Shown here: piece after piece, positions 43,361-52,150 of the stretch
Position numbering within the stretch: position 1 is the first letter of the stretch
How the letters are laid out: each line of letters opens with the position of its first letter
Assembly (NCBI RefSeq): GCF_039541815.1
Contig: NZ_BAABGY010000007.1
Location: forward strand, 744,001-808,000
Direction of reading: 5' to 3'
Length of the DNA stretch: 64,000 nt
DNA from: Flavisolibacter amylovorans
GTDB taxonomy: Bacteria > Bacteroidota > Bacteroidia > Chitinophagales > Chitinophagaceae
Position numbers and translations under genes: made by a program
Notes under the pieces: model-generated
What the model was told of the DNA's origin: nothing
The model's database searches: none
Seen by the model: the letters and a program-made list of their open reading frames with translations, nothing else

Positions 43361-43363
43361 CTA
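43325..43363 (-). repeat. GATC word repeat fused to the DUF58 gene stop
   Basis: On the minus strand GATCTAG (containing the TAG stop) is followed by GGATCGG, TGATCG, GGATCTG and GGATCTT, relatives of the etfB-etfA repeat. Confidence 0.65.
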
Positions 43364-44710
43364 GATCGACTGCCGGTTCTTCACCTCGAGGTACTTGTTG
43401 ATGGCCTGGACCGTCAGGTTCTCGGGGGTGGTGAGGAGGGCGATGATGCCGTGCTTGCGCAGCTCCTTTACGATGAGGCGCTTTTCGTGGGCGAACTTGT
43501 CGGCGATGGTCTTGATGTAAATATCCTCCATCGTCTTGGCCGGCTTATCGCGCAGCCCCTTCAGCTCCGTATTCTCGAAGAACACCACCACCAGCAGGTG
43601 GTAGTGCGCCATCCGCTGCAGCGAGGGCAACTCGCGCTCGAGGCTTTCAAAGGATTCGAAGTTGGTGAACAGCACCAGCAGGCTGCGCTGGGTGATGCGG
43701 TTGCGCACGATGGCAAACAGCTTTTCGAAGTCCACATCCAGGAAGGTCGTCTCCTGCTTGTAGAGCGCTTCCATGATCCCGTTGAACTGCCCCGGTCGCT
43801 TGTCGGCGGCAAGGAAGGTGTCGGTTTTCTGGGCAAAGGTGATGAGGCCCGCCTTGTCCTGCCGCTGCAGCGCCACGTTGCTCAGCACCAGTGCCGCGTT
43901 GATGGCGTAATCGAGCAGGGTCATGCCCTCGAAGGGCATCTTCATGGCGCGGCCCTTGTTCACGATGCAATACACCTGCTGGCTGCGCTCGTCGGTGAAA
44001 TTGTTGACCATGAGATCACCGCGGCGGGCGGTGGCCTTCCAGTTCACGGTGCGGTAGTCGTCGCCTACCACATACTCCTTGATCTGTTCGAACTCGAGCG
44101 AGTGTCCGAGGGCACGCTGCCGCTTTATGCCCGCCTCCTGGAGGCGGTTGGCCGCGGCCAGCAGCTGGTAGCGCCGCACCTGCAGGAACGACGGGTACAC
44201 CTTCACCACCTCTTCCTGCTCGAACGAATAGCGGCGGCTGACGAACCCGAGGGGCGATTGCACGAACACATTGATACTGCCGAAGCCATATTCGCCGCGC
44301 TGCAGCGGGCGCAGCTTGTACGAAAGCGTTTGCTTGTCGCCCCCGGCGAGGCGGATGTGGCGGCGCCAACGGCGCGCCTGGAACTGGTAGGGCAGCTCGT
44401 CGATGATGGTGCAGCGCACCGCGAAGCCATACTCGTTCTCGAGCTCGAGGGCTACGGGGTTATCGTCGCCGATGCTGAAGCGCTCCGGGCAGCGGCGCCA
44501 GGCATCGAAGCCTTTTTTCCGGCCAAACAGCATCAGCGTATCCACCAGCACGGCAAGCCCGATGAAGAGCAGCGCCAACATCCCCATCGTAAACAGGTAG
44601 GGGAACCAGAAGCTCAGCACGAACAGGGCTGCAGCGCCCATCAGCGTGTAATACACCAGGTGCGTCGGGAAAAAAGACGTCCTGTCGATAAAGCGCTTGA
44701 TCGTTTTCAT
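43361..44710 (-). CDS. DUF58 domain-containing membrane protein
   Basis: 449 residues. Two membrane helices (about 20-38 and 41-60) are followed by a large soluble part with the DUF58 signature around LEFEQIKEYVVGDDYRTV and NWKATARRGDLMVNNF, then a von Willebrand A-like fold. DUF58 proteins are encoded next to MoxR ATPases in many phyla and are thought to be their clients or partners. The start overlaps the moxR stop by one base (TGATG), a sign of translational coupling. Last gene of the operon. Function beyond this is unknown. Confidence 0.9.
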   Translation of the reverse strand: MKTIKRFIDRTSFFPTHLVYYTLMGAAALFVLSFWFPYLFTMGMLALLFIGLAVLVDTLMLFGRKKGFDAWRRCPERFSIGDDNPVALELENEYGFAVRCTIIDELPYQFQARRWRRHIRLAGGDKQTLSYKLRPLQRGEYGFGSINVFVQSPLGFVSRRYSFEQEEVVKVYPSFLQVRRYQLLAAANRLQEAGIKRQRALGHSLEFEQIKEYVVGDDYRTVNWKATARRGDLMVNNFTDERSQQVYCIVNKGRAMKMPFEGMTLLDYAINAALVLSNVALQRQDKAGLITFAQKTDTFLAADKRPGQFNGIMEALYKQETTFLDVDFEKLFAIVRNRITQRSLLVLFTNFESFESLERELPSLQRMAHYHLLVVVFFENTELKGLRDKPAKTMEDIYIKTIADKFAHEKRLIVKELRKHGIIALLTTPENLTVQAINKYLEVKNRQSI

Positions 44711-45687
44711 CAGCGGGGGATGTCCATGGTTTGCAGGATCTGGCGGATCACGGTGTCTTCGGATACCCCTTCCATTTCCTTCTCGGGCGACAGGATGATG
44801 CGGTGGCGCAGCACGGGCGGGATCACCTCCAGGATATCGTCGGGTGTCACGAAGTCGCGTCCACTCATGGCCGCTATGGCCTTGCTCGCGTTCATCACGG
44901 CCAGCGACGCGCGCGGCGAGGCGCCGAGGTAGATCGACTTGTGGTTGCGGGTCTGGTGCACGAACGAGGCGATGAACTGCAGGAGCTTCTCCTCCACCAC
45001 GAAGGAGCGCACCTGCTGGCGGAGCCGCACCACCTCGTCGCGGCGCAGCACCGGCTGTATGGCCGCCAGCGCGTCGGCGCTGCCCATCGTGTTGAACTGC
45101 TGCAGGATGGCGAACTCCTGCTCCGCGGTCGGGTACGGCACCACGATCTTGAAGAGGAAGCGATCGAGCTGGGCCTCGGGCAGGCGGTAGGTTCCCTCCT
45201 GCTCGATCGGGTTCTGCGTGGCGATCACCATGAAGGGCGGCGCCATCTGGTAGGTCTTGCCGTCGATCGTGATCTGGCGCTCCTCCATCACCTCGAACAG
45301 TGCGGACTGCGTCTTGGCCGGGGCGCGGTTGATCTCGTCGATGAGTACGATGTTGCTGAAGAGCGGTCCCTTCTTGAAGTCGAAGGTGCCCTCGCGCGGG
45401 TTGAACACCGGTGTGCCCAGTACGTCGGAAGGCATCAGGTCGGGGGTGAACTGGATGCGCGAGAAGGGCGCCTCGAGGCTTTTGGCGGTGAGCTTGGCAC
45501 TGAGGGTCTTGGCCACGCCGGGCACACCTTCGAGCAGCACGTGGCCGTCGGCAAGCAGGGCGGCGATGATGAGGCGCACCATCTCGTCCTGGCCTACGAT
45601 CACCTGGCGGATCTGCGCCTGCACGGCGTTGATGGCTTCGCTGAGGGCCGAGAGGTCGGTTCGTTGTTCAAAGAGGTCTGTTTCCAT
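44710..45687 (-). CDS. MoxR-family AAA+ ATPase
   Basis: 325 residues, soluble. Walker A is GVPGVAKT, Walker B is VLIDEINRAP, sensor regions include VIATQNPIEQEGTYRLPEAQ and the arginine finger area QLDRFLFKI, and a C-terminal AAA lid follows. MoxR ATPases act as chaperones maturing complexes with VWA or DUF58 proteins. It lies 1 nt after the DUF4350 stop and overlaps the DUF58 start, which supports a shared function in the envelope. Confidence 0.92.
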   Translation of the reverse strand: METDLFEQRTDLSALSEAINAVQAQIRQVIVGQDEMVRLIIAALLADGHVLLEGVPGVAKTLSAKLTAKSLEAPFSRIQFTPDLMPSDVLGTPVFNPREGTFDFKKGPLFSNIVLIDEINRAPAKTQSALFEVMEERQITIDGKTYQMAPPFMVIATQNPIEQEGTYRLPEAQLDRFLFKIVVPYPTAEQEFAILQQFNTMGSADALAAIQPVLRRDEVVRLRQQVRSFVVEEKLLQFIASFVHQTRNHKSIYLGASPRASLAVMNASKAIAAMSGRDFVTPDDILEVIPPVLRHRIILSPEKEMEGVSEDTVIRQILQTMDIPR

Positions 45688-45688
45688 G

Positions 45689-46885
45689 TTATGTATTTTG
45701 GTAGAAGGACTCGAGGCGGCGGTAGAGTGACTGCAGCCTGTTCGCGTCCACGCTTTGTTCGTTACGAAGGGTTTGGATGGTGTCGACGATCCCGCGCAGG
45801 TCCTCTTCGGGGTAGCCCGAGCGCACCCGCAGGCGGCGGATGAAGTCTTCGTCGAGCACCTCGGTAGACAGCTTGTATTGCGCCCGCACGTGCTCGAGGA
45901 AGTAGGTAGTCATCTTATGTGCCAGGTCGGAGTGATCGCGCTTATCGTAGTAGAGGCGGCCGAGGGTGGTTACGAAGTCGAGCGACTCGTTGCGGGGCCG
46001 CTCGTAGGGCGGGATCCAGCGTTGGCGGCGGCGCATCTCCGAGAACGCATACAAGAGCAGGGCGGCCAGCAGCACACCCAGCCCCCAGGCAAAGCCTTCG
46101 TGGCGCAGCAGCACGGCGAGCCAGTTGGGTTCTTCCTGTGGTCCCTCACGTTTGCTCAGGTAGTACTCGTTCCAGACCACCTGGGTTACATCGCGCGGGA
46201 TCACCGAAAGCACCTGTTCGAAGTAATCGAGGTTACCGGGCTGCAGCAGGAAGTAGTTGCTGAAAGCGAGCGGTGCCCCGTGCACAAACAGCAGCCCGTT
46301 GCCGTAGCGCAGCGCCACGAAATTGGGCCGGCCCATTTCGTTGGTGCCGAGCACCTGCACGCTGTCGGGGTCGTTGCGGCCGAACACCGTGCCGCCGTTG
46401 CGCCCGGCATAGTGATACACGCGGTGCGGGAAACGGGGCTCCACGAGCTCCACCTCGAGCGAGTCGTCGGACGAGGCGAAGTCGAAGGTGCTGTTCATGA
46501 GGCCCAGCTTGCGGTTGAACGTGTAGGAGAAATCGCCACCGCTCAGGAACACGTAGTTGCCGGCGCGCACGAAGTCGAGAAGCTCGGTCAGCTCCTCCTC
46601 GTCGGCGTTGATGTCGCGGCCGATCAGGATCACGGCCTGCCCGCTGTTCGCCGCCGTTAGGTTGGTCCACTTGCCGGGCATGCTGCGGTCGTCGCTGACG
46701 GTAGCCTTCGGAAAAAGGGTGGGCAGCAGGTGGCGGGCCGCGAAGCAGCCATAAGGGATCTTGTCGTCGCGCCGGAGGGTTACCCGCTCGTCGAACGAGC
46801 GCGAGCTCTTGCCGCGGCCCACGGCGATCACGATCACCACGAGCACGACCGCCAACGCGATCAGGAGGGGGAGCCTGCGCTTCAT
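45689..46885 (-). CDS. DUF4350 domain-containing membrane protein
   Basis: 398 residues. An N-terminal helix (about 5-23) and a second one near 268-288 anchor a periplasmic domain which begins DKIPYGCFAARHLLPTLFP and has the DUF4350 pattern (ILIGRDINADEEELTELLDFV, GNYVFLSGGDFSY, NGLLFVHGAPLAFSNYFLL). The C-terminal part, from LGRLYYDKRDHSDLAHKM, is helical and cytoplasmic. It overlaps the DUF4129 stop by 4 nt (ATGA), so is translated from the same message. Enzymatic role unknown. Confidence 0.85.
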   Translation of the reverse strand: MKRRLPLLIALAVVLVVIVIAVGRGKSSRSFDERVTLRRDDKIPYGCFAARHLLPTLFPKATVSDDRSMPGKWTNLTAANSGQAVILIGRDINADEEELTELLDFVRAGNYVFLSGGDFSYTFNRKLGLMNSTFDFASSDDSLEVELVEPRFPHRVYHYAGRNGGTVFGRNDPDSVQVLGTNEMGRPNFVALRYGNGLLFVHGAPLAFSNYFLLQPGNLDYFEQVLSVIPRDVTQVVWNEYYLSKREGPQEEPNWLAVLLRHEGFAWGLGVLLAALLLYAFSEMRRRQRWIPPYERPRNESLDFVTTLGRLYYDKRDHSDLAHKMTTYFLEHVRAQYKLSTEVLDEDFIRRLRVRSGYPEEDLRGIVDTIQTLRNEQSVDANRLQSLYRRLESFYQNT

Positions 46886-47724
46886 GCCACGCGGTTTTTG
46901 AGGTGATCGATCTGTGTGCGCACGGCGGCGTAGGCAGTGGCGCTTACCGGCAGCTGCCCGTACCAGGCATACTCGTAGTAGCGGGTGGCGCGGAGGAAAT
47001 CGGCATGGTAGGGCGTGCCGTAAAGCTGGCTTACATAGGCGCTGTTGGTACGCTCCTGGCGGTATTGCAGCACGTTGCGTTCCGCCATCACCCGCAGCAG
47101 CTGCAGGTACATCAGGCGGATGGCCAGGCGGTAGTTCTCAGCAGCCGCGGCATCGCGGATGGCGGCATCGAAGTCGAAGCTGAACAGGTCTTCCTCCGAC
47201 GGCTCCGAATCAGCGTCGAGCACTTCCTTGCGGCGGCGGAAGGGCGAAGCATCCACTGCCGATAAAAAGGCGATGATCGCGGCCAGGATGCCGATGCCCA
47301 CGAGCGTCCATAAAATATAAGAGATCCAGCGGTCGGAAAAAAAGCCGGGCGACGAAGTCCGGCTGCTGCGCGGCGCTTCCTGCTTCGGTTGCTTCGGGCG
47401 CACCCCGAGGTACCAGAACGCGTCGTCGGCGCGCAGGGCACGCACGCGGTCGTCGGGAACCCGGCGGGCCTGCACCGCCCCGCTGTCGGTGGCGGCAAGC
47501 GTACCGGGACGGAATTTCGCGTCCTCGTCCTCCGTCTCCACCGTGTAGGTAGTGGTCTCTTCTTCGTCATCCTCAGAATTGCTCAGTAGACCTTCCTCCA
47601 CCACAACGGTATCCAGCTGCAGGGTATCGCTCATGGCATCGTCCTGCGCGTGCAGGCGCGGTGCGGCGCCGAGCAGGCTGACCAGTAGTAGCACCAATGA
47701 CAGAGGCACGAAACGCTTATTCAT
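46882..47724 (-). CDS. DUF4129 domain-containing membrane protein
   Basis: 280 residues. The signal peptide is cut after Ala26 with Gln27 at +1. A long, acidic exported linker (about 28-125) is followed by one membrane helix (about 137-157) and a cytoplasmic C-terminal DUF4129 domain, seen in NYRLAIRLMYLQLLRVMAER and YVSQLYGTPYHADF with a terminal YYEYAWYGQLPVSATAYA segment. DUF4129 is a usual neighbour of MoxR/DUF58. Overlaps SpoIIM by 8 nt and DUF4350 by 4 nt. Confidence 0.85.
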   Translation of the reverse strand: MNKRFVPLSLVLLLVSLLGAAPRLHAQDDAMSDTLQLDTVVVEEGLLSNSEDDEEETTTYTVETEDEDAKFRPGTLAATDSGAVQARRVPDDRVRALRADDAFWYLGVRPKQPKQEAPRSSRTSSPGFFSDRWISYILWTLVGIGILAAIIAFLSAVDASPFRRRKEVLDADSEPSEEDLFSFDFDAAIRDAAAAENYRLAIRLMYLQLLRVMAERNVLQYRQERTNSAYVSQLYGTPYHADFLRATRYYEYAWYGQLPVSATAYAAVRTQIDHLKNRVA

Positions 47725-48685
47725 AGGTCGCGGCCCGGCGTTTTCTCTCCGCAGCGGCCACCTGGAAGGGATAAAGAATGAAGTACCAGACGATAAAGGC
47801 GCCGCAGGCCGCGAGGATGCCGAGGCTCATGGGCAAGGGCATCTTGTAGTGGCGCGTCACGAAGCCTTCGATAAAGGCGGCGACCATGAACACGGGGATC
47901 AGTGCCGCCACGATCTTGACGCCGTCCTTGACCCCGTCCTGCAAGGCTTTGAAGCGGCGGCGCGTGCCCGGGAACAGCCAGCTCGTGCCCATCACGAGGC
48001 CGGCGCCGCAGGTGATGATGATGGCGGTCAGCTCGAGGAGCCCATGCAGCAGCACAGTCACCACGGCATCGGCACCCAGCCCATGCGAATAGAACATGTA
48101 TTCGAAGGCCCCGATCCGGATCGACTCGCGGCCCAGCGCCAGGATGCTCGGGATGCCGAGCAGCACGCCCCGGAAGAAATACATGATGCAGACGATGATG
48201 TTGTTGAGCATGATCTGGATCCACATCAAGAAGGGGCTTGTCTGGGCATACACGTCGAAGGGATTGCCCTCGGCTATGTTTTGCTCCGTCATGTCCACGT
48301 AGCCGTCGCCGAGTACCTGGCGCACGAAGGTCTTGTCCTGCATGGCGGAAAAGAAGCCCACGGAGAAGAAGATGACGAAGACGCCGAAGGCGAACAGCAG
48401 CATCTTGTAGCGCCGGGCGATGGTAAGCGGCAGGTCGCGGCGCACGAAGGCGGCCAGGCGGTTTTCGGGGTCCTTCCGGTTCTGGTAGATGCTCAGGTAG
48501 ATCCGCGATGCCAGGGCATTGAGGTAAGTTGTGATCTTGCTGCCCGGGTAAAAGGTCTTGGCATACGCGAGGTCGTTTACCAGGCGGGTGAAGTTGGAGG
48601 CCGTTTCATCCGCATTCGCCGACCGGTCGTGCTCGATCTTCTCCCAGTGCTCCTTGTTCTTCTTAATGAATAATCCTTCGCGCAA
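47717..48685 (-). CDS. Stage II sporulation protein M (SpoIIM)-family membrane protein
   Basis: 322 residues. The only sensible start is TTG 48685 (MREGLFIKKNKEHWEKIE), which matches the usual N-terminus in Bacteroidota. About five membrane helices occupy residues 95-310 (GVFVIFFSVGFFSAM, WIQIMLNNIIVCIMYFF, VTVLLHGLLELTAIII and others). In Bacillus SpoIIM belongs to the DMP peptidoglycan complex, but here there is no sporulation; the gene leads the MoxR/DUF58 operon and may take part in envelope assembly. Divergent from the RDD gene. Confidence 0.85.
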   Translation of the reverse strand: MREGLFIKKNKEHWEKIEHDRSANADETASNFTRLVNDLAYAKTFYPGSKITTYLNALASRIYLSIYQNRKDPENRLAAFVRRDLPLTIARRYKMLLFAFGVFVIFFSVGFFSAMQDKTFVRQVLGDGYVDMTEQNIAEGNPFDVYAQTSPFLMWIQIMLNNIIVCIMYFFRGVLLGIPSILALGRESIRIGAFEYMFYSHGLGADAVVTVLLHGLLELTAIIITCGAGLVMGTSWLFPGTRRRFKALQDGVKDGVKIVAALIPVFMVAAFIEGFVTRHYKMPLPMSLGILAACGAFIVWYFILYPFQVAAAERKRRAATYE

Positions 48686-48765
48686 ATGGCAGTATTTACG
48701 CCGGGTAAATTAGTGATTTTTCGGTTCGCCGACCCGTTTTATCCTGTAACTTGTTGCGGTTTCCT

Positions 48766-49575
48766 ATGTCTACGATCCACATACCTACGAGCTTCAACAT
48801 CAGCATCACCTTTCCGGCGGCGGCCTTTCACCGCCGGCTGGGCGCCTGGTTCATCGACACCGCCGTGCTCATTGCGTATATCTACGTGATGGGCGAGATC
48901 TATACGGGCGTGACGCGCGGGCTCGACTACGGCAGCAAGGCCCGGGAGTTCTGGGAAGGCATCGGCCTCTTCTGCATCATCGTGCCTTTCTTTTGCTACC
49001 ATCCGTTCTGCGAGCTCGTGTTCAAGGGGCAAAGCATCGGAAAGCGCCTCATGAAGCTGCGGGTCATCAACGACCGCGGCGGGCGCCCGAGCGTGAGCCA
49101 GGTGCTGATCCGCTGGATCATCCGCACCACCGATTATATGATCATCGTGATCATGATCAGCGGGGCCTCGGGCGGCCGCAGCCCGCAGCTCCTGATGCAG
49201 GCCGGCCTCGCTTTCGCACTGCTCACGGCCGATATCATCCTCGTCAACGTCACCGCCCGGCACCAGCGCCTCGGCGACCTGCTGGCCCATACCCTGCTGA
49301 TCCGCACCACCCAGAAGGCCGGCATCGAGGAAACGATCTTCCAGCACGTCGTGGACACCTACACACCCGTATATCCACAGGTGATGCAGCTGTCCGACCG
49401 CGACATCAACGCCATCAAGAACATCCTCGACTCGGCGCGCCGCCACCACGACTATAACCTGGCCGAACGCGCGGCCAACAAGATCAAGGCGCACCTGCAC
49501 ATCGAAACGGATATGTCGCCGTACGATTTCCTGGAGATCCTGCTGAAGGATTATAATTACCTGACGACACATTAG
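48766..49575 (+). CDS. RDD family membrane protein
   Basis: 269 residues from ATG 48766 (a TTG five codons up is less likely). The RDD domain spans about 20-185: FHRRLGAWFIDTAVLIAYIYV with the namesake Arg and Asp, then GQSIGKRLMKLRVIN and the QRLGDLLAHTLLIR block. Two to three helices are hydrophobic (IGLFCIIVPFFCY and MIIVIMISGA). The C-terminal ~80 residues are soluble and helical. It is divergent from SpoIIM with 80 bp between, as in many Bacteroidota, so it probably belongs to the same functional module. Confidence 0.87.
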   Translation: MSTIHIPTSFNISITFPAAAFHRRLGAWFIDTAVLIAYIYVMGEIYTGVTRGLDYGSKAREFWEGIGLFCIIVPFFCYHPFCELVFKGQSIGKRLMKLRVINDRGGRPSVSQVLIRWIIRTTDYMIIVIMISGASGGRSPQLLMQAGLAFALLTADIILVNVTARHQRLGDLLAHTLLIRTTQKAGIEETIFQHVVDTYTPVYPQVMQLSDRDINAIKNILDSARRHHDYNLAERAANKIKAHLHIETDMSPYDFLEILLKDYNYLTTH

Positions 49576-50101
49576 CGTGAGCGGGTGAGCAGGGCAGTTC
49601 CGTCATTCCGATTATTTAGTATGATCTCCGCAATTCTGAAATGAATTCCTGGCTCCGCGTGCAGATCAAGCGCCTGCGCCAAATGCATCCCGGAGGGATG
49701 CGCGTTACCAAAAAATCGGGAAATGGAGCATGATCCAGACATCCCGTGAAATTTATCGCTGTCCGGTACCATAACTGGAAGCGCCTGGCATCATCATCCG
49801 CCGTTTCGAATTTCGCATTAATCGATTGGTACCGCCTTATTTTCGACCGTGGCCAGTAACGCGCATCCCTCCGGGATGCTGACATGTTTTTTCTTTATCG
49901 ACACCTTTAACCCGGCATGTTATGCCGGGCTACCAAGCGCGCATCCCTCCAAGATCCTTTCCACGCAAGGTGTCTACCGTCGGTAAAGCGGCGGTCGGGG
50001 ATTAATCGACCGGAAAAATTCCATCTCACCACGGCTCACGCCTCCAACAAAAAAAGGGAAAACCCTGCGGCTCTCCCTTTTCGTCAATATCATTTCCCGG
50101 A
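49576..50101. repeat. Gene-free spacer with REP-like inverted repeats
   Basis: A 24-nt sequence at 49685-49708 (GCATCCCGGAGGGATGCGCG then TTAC) reappears as its exact reverse complement at 49856-49879. A partial third copy is at about 49938-49950, and another palindrome, CCCGGCAT-GTT-ATGCCGGG, lies at 49911-49929. No protein gene is evident. Confidence 0.75.
50048..50083 (-). terminator. Terminator of the DUF4197 gene
   Basis: AAAAGGGA / TCCCTTTT stem with a 14-nt loop that itself has a short internal GC pairing; on the minus strand it ends in a run of seven T, about 20 nt past the stop. Confidence 0.8.
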
Positions 50102-50881
50102 TTACTTCCCGAACACCTTCTTCAGGATATCCGACGTGCGGGCCATGGGGTCTTTGCGGATTCTGGCCTCTTCCTCTCCTACTTTGGTGAAGATGCCGAA
50201 GAGGGCCTTCTCGGTTACGTAGGCCGTGAGGTCGGGGTTCACCTTCTGGGCGGAGAAGCGGTTGTAGTTGGTGAAAAGCGTGTTCCAGTATTTCGTGGCA
50301 TCCACCTTTTTCAGGGCCTCCTCGATCACCGGACGGAAGGCAGCCGTAAGCTGCGCCTGCGTACGGTCTTTCAGGAAGGTGGTAGCGGCCGTCTCGTTGC
50401 CCTTGAGGATGTTGAAGCCATCCTGGATGGTAATGCCCTTGATGGCATTCAGGAAGATGGGCGCCGCGCTCTTCGTGGCATCTTCGGCCGCGCGGTTCAT
50501 GCTCAGGATGGCCTGGTCGACCTGCTTGCCCATGCCCATGCCGCGCAGGGTCTTTTCCACTTTCTGCGCTTCGGCCGGCATCAGGATCTTGAGGGCGGCG
50601 TCCTTGAAGAAGCCGTCGACGGCGGAGAGCTTATTGGCGCCATTGGTGGTACCTACGGCGAGGGCCTCTTTCAGGCCGCTGATGATGTCCTCGTTGGAAA
50701 GGCCGGAGGCGGAACCGCCGGTGGCGGCCGAAACGATCTTGCCGAGGGGATTGCCGGAAGCTGCTTTGGCGGTGTCTTTCTTGGCCACCTGCTGCGTGGC
50801 TTTTTCAAGCATGCCTTTGAACTGGGCGTTGGCGGCGTTGAGCGCGCAGGCGCCGAGCGCAAGAAGGAGAATTTTTTTCAT
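50102..50881 (-). CDS. DUF4197 domain-containing secreted protein
   Basis: 259 residues. Signal peptide cut after Ala19, Gln20 at +1, so periplasmic or outer-membrane-associated. The mature part is helical: the DUF4197 pattern is seen in IISGLKEALAVGTTNGANKLS, then MNRAAEDATKSAAPIF, a DGFNILKGNETAATTFLKDR block and a C-terminal YVTEKALFGIFTKVGEEE. The function of the family is unknown. It is a single-gene unit with its own terminator; a near-consensus -7 box (TATTTTCG) lies about 30 nt above the start. Confidence 0.85.
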   Translation of the reverse strand: MKKILLLALGACALNAANAQFKGMLEKATQQVAKKDTAKAASGNPLGKIVSAATGGSASGLSNEDIISGLKEALAVGTTNGANKLSAVDGFFKDAALKILMPAEAQKVEKTLRGMGMGKQVDQAILSMNRAAEDATKSAAPIFLNAIKGITIQDGFNILKGNETAATTFLKDRTQAQLTAAFRPVIEEALKKVDATKYWNTLFTNYNRFSAQKVNPDLTAYVTEKALFGIFTKVGEEEARIRKDPMARTSDILKKVFGK

Positions 50882-50941
50882 GGATGGTGGTAGTGTTCAA
50901 CACCGAAAATACAGGAATCCGTCCTTAAGGTGCCGTTAAAG

Positions 50942-50949
50942 TACCTTTG
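50942..50949 (+). promoter_or_regulatory. Probable -7 box of the FAD oxidoreductase gene
   Basis: TACCTTTG, a perfect TAnnTTTG match, ends 4 nt before the ATG, so the transcript would start at or just inside the start codon. Confidence 0.5.
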
Positions 50950-50953
50950 CCGC

Positions 50954-52087
50954 ATGTTCAGCATCTGGGAACAGGAAAGTTTTCTCGCGCCTGCCGACGT
51001 CCTCATCGTTGGGGGCGGCTTCGCCGGCCTCTGGTCGGCCTGGCACCTGCGGCGGCGCTACCCGAAAGCGTCCATCGTGGTACTCGAGCGCGACCTCATA
51101 CCGATGGGCGCTTCCACCCGCAATGCCGGCTTTGCCTGCTTCGGATCGGCGGGCGAGCTCGTGGCCGACGCCAAAGCCCTCGGAAACGACCGCATGCTGG
51201 AGCTCGTAGAACTACGGTACCGCGGCCTGCAGCAGATCGAAAAGAACTTGACCGCCGCGCGTATCGACCTCGATTGGTGCGGTGGCTACGAGTTGTTCGA
51301 AGAAGGCGTCATCAGCAGCGAGGAGCTCGCCGGCCAGCTCGAAGTCCTCAACATCCTGCTCAAGCCCCTTACCGGTGCCCGCCGCACGTTCCGCGATGTG
51401 TCGCACAAGATCCCGCGCTTCGGCTTCGGTGCCACCACGCACCTCGTACGCAACAAGGCCGAGGGATCGCTGCATTCCGGCAAGCTCGTGCGCGCGTTGC
51501 AAAAAAGCCTGCAGCAAAATGATGTACAGTTGCTCCACGGCGTCGCCGCCGGCGCTATCCATGCTGACGCCTCCCTTGTAACCGTGACCACCAGCGCAGG
51601 CTTCGACCTCAAGGCAAGGCACGTGTTGCTGTGCAACAATACCGCCGCCCGGCACCTCCTGCCCGAACTGCAGGTGACGCCCGCGCGCGGACAGGTACTG
51701 CTCACCTCCCCTATCGAAGGACTTGCCTGGCAGGGGACCTTTCACGCCGACGAAGGGTATTACTATTTCCGCAACCTCGGCAACCGGGTGCTGCTGGGGG
51801 GCGCCCGCAACAAAGCCTGCGAGGCCGAAACCTCCGACGAGCGGGTGACCACGGAGCTGATCCAGGGCGAGCTGGAGCGCTTCCTCGATTCGGTGGTGCT
51901 TCCCGGCCGCAAGGGCGACTATACCATCGAGCACCGCTGGAGCGGGATCATGGGCATGGGCACTGAAAAAACGCCCTGTGTACGCACCCTGGACAACCGC
52001 GTGCATGCGGCCGTAGCGCTTGGCGGCATTGGCGTAGCCGCCGCTCCTGAAGTGGGTCGCCGGGCAGCGCGGCTGATCGAACTCTAA
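50954..52087 (+). CDS. FAD-dependent oxidoreductase (DAO family)
   Basis: 377 residues from ATG 50954. The N-terminal Rossmann fold has VLIVGGGFAGLWSAWHL (GxGxxG) followed by the acidic end of beta-2 in VVLERD, and the STRNAGFACFG region contacts FAD. The substrate half (VTPARGQVLLTSPI, YYYFRNLGNRVLLGGARN) and C-terminal GIMGMG and GGIGVAAAPEVGRRAARL segments fit the D-amino-acid oxidase / glycine oxidase superfamily (PuuB- or ThiO-like). Substrate cannot be decided from sequence. Cytoplasmic. Followed by the M43 gene's terminator in the opposite orientation. Confidence 0.85.
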   Translation: MFSIWEQESFLAPADVLIVGGGFAGLWSAWHLRRRYPKASIVVLERDLIPMGASTRNAGFACFGSAGELVADAKALGNDRMLELVELRYRGLQQIEKNLTAARIDLDWCGGYELFEEGVISSEELAGQLEVLNILLKPLTGARRTFRDVSHKIPRFGFGATTHLVRNKAEGSLHSGKLVRALQKSLQQNDVQLLHGVAAGAIHADASLVTVTTSAGFDLKARHVLLCNNTAARHLLPELQVTPARGQVLLTSPIEGLAWQGTFHADEGYYYFRNLGNRVLLGGARNKACEAETSDERVTTELIQGELERFLDSVVLPGRKGDYTIEHRWSGIMGMGTEKTPCVRTLDNRVHAAVALGGIGVAAAPEVGRRAARLIEL

Positions 52088-52105
52088 TCCGTTTCCCGCA
52101 TGAAA

Positions 52106-52131
52106 AAGCCCCGGCGCTTCTGCCGGGGCTT
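52106..52131 (-). terminator. Terminator of the M43 protease gene
   Basis: AAGCCCCGGC/GCCGGGGCTT 10-bp stem with loop GCTTCT; on the minus strand it ends in TTTTTC. On the plus strand no T run follows, so it serves mainly the minus-strand gene. Confidence 0.8.
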
Positions 52132-52150
52132 CGAAAAAATTCATTCGTTT

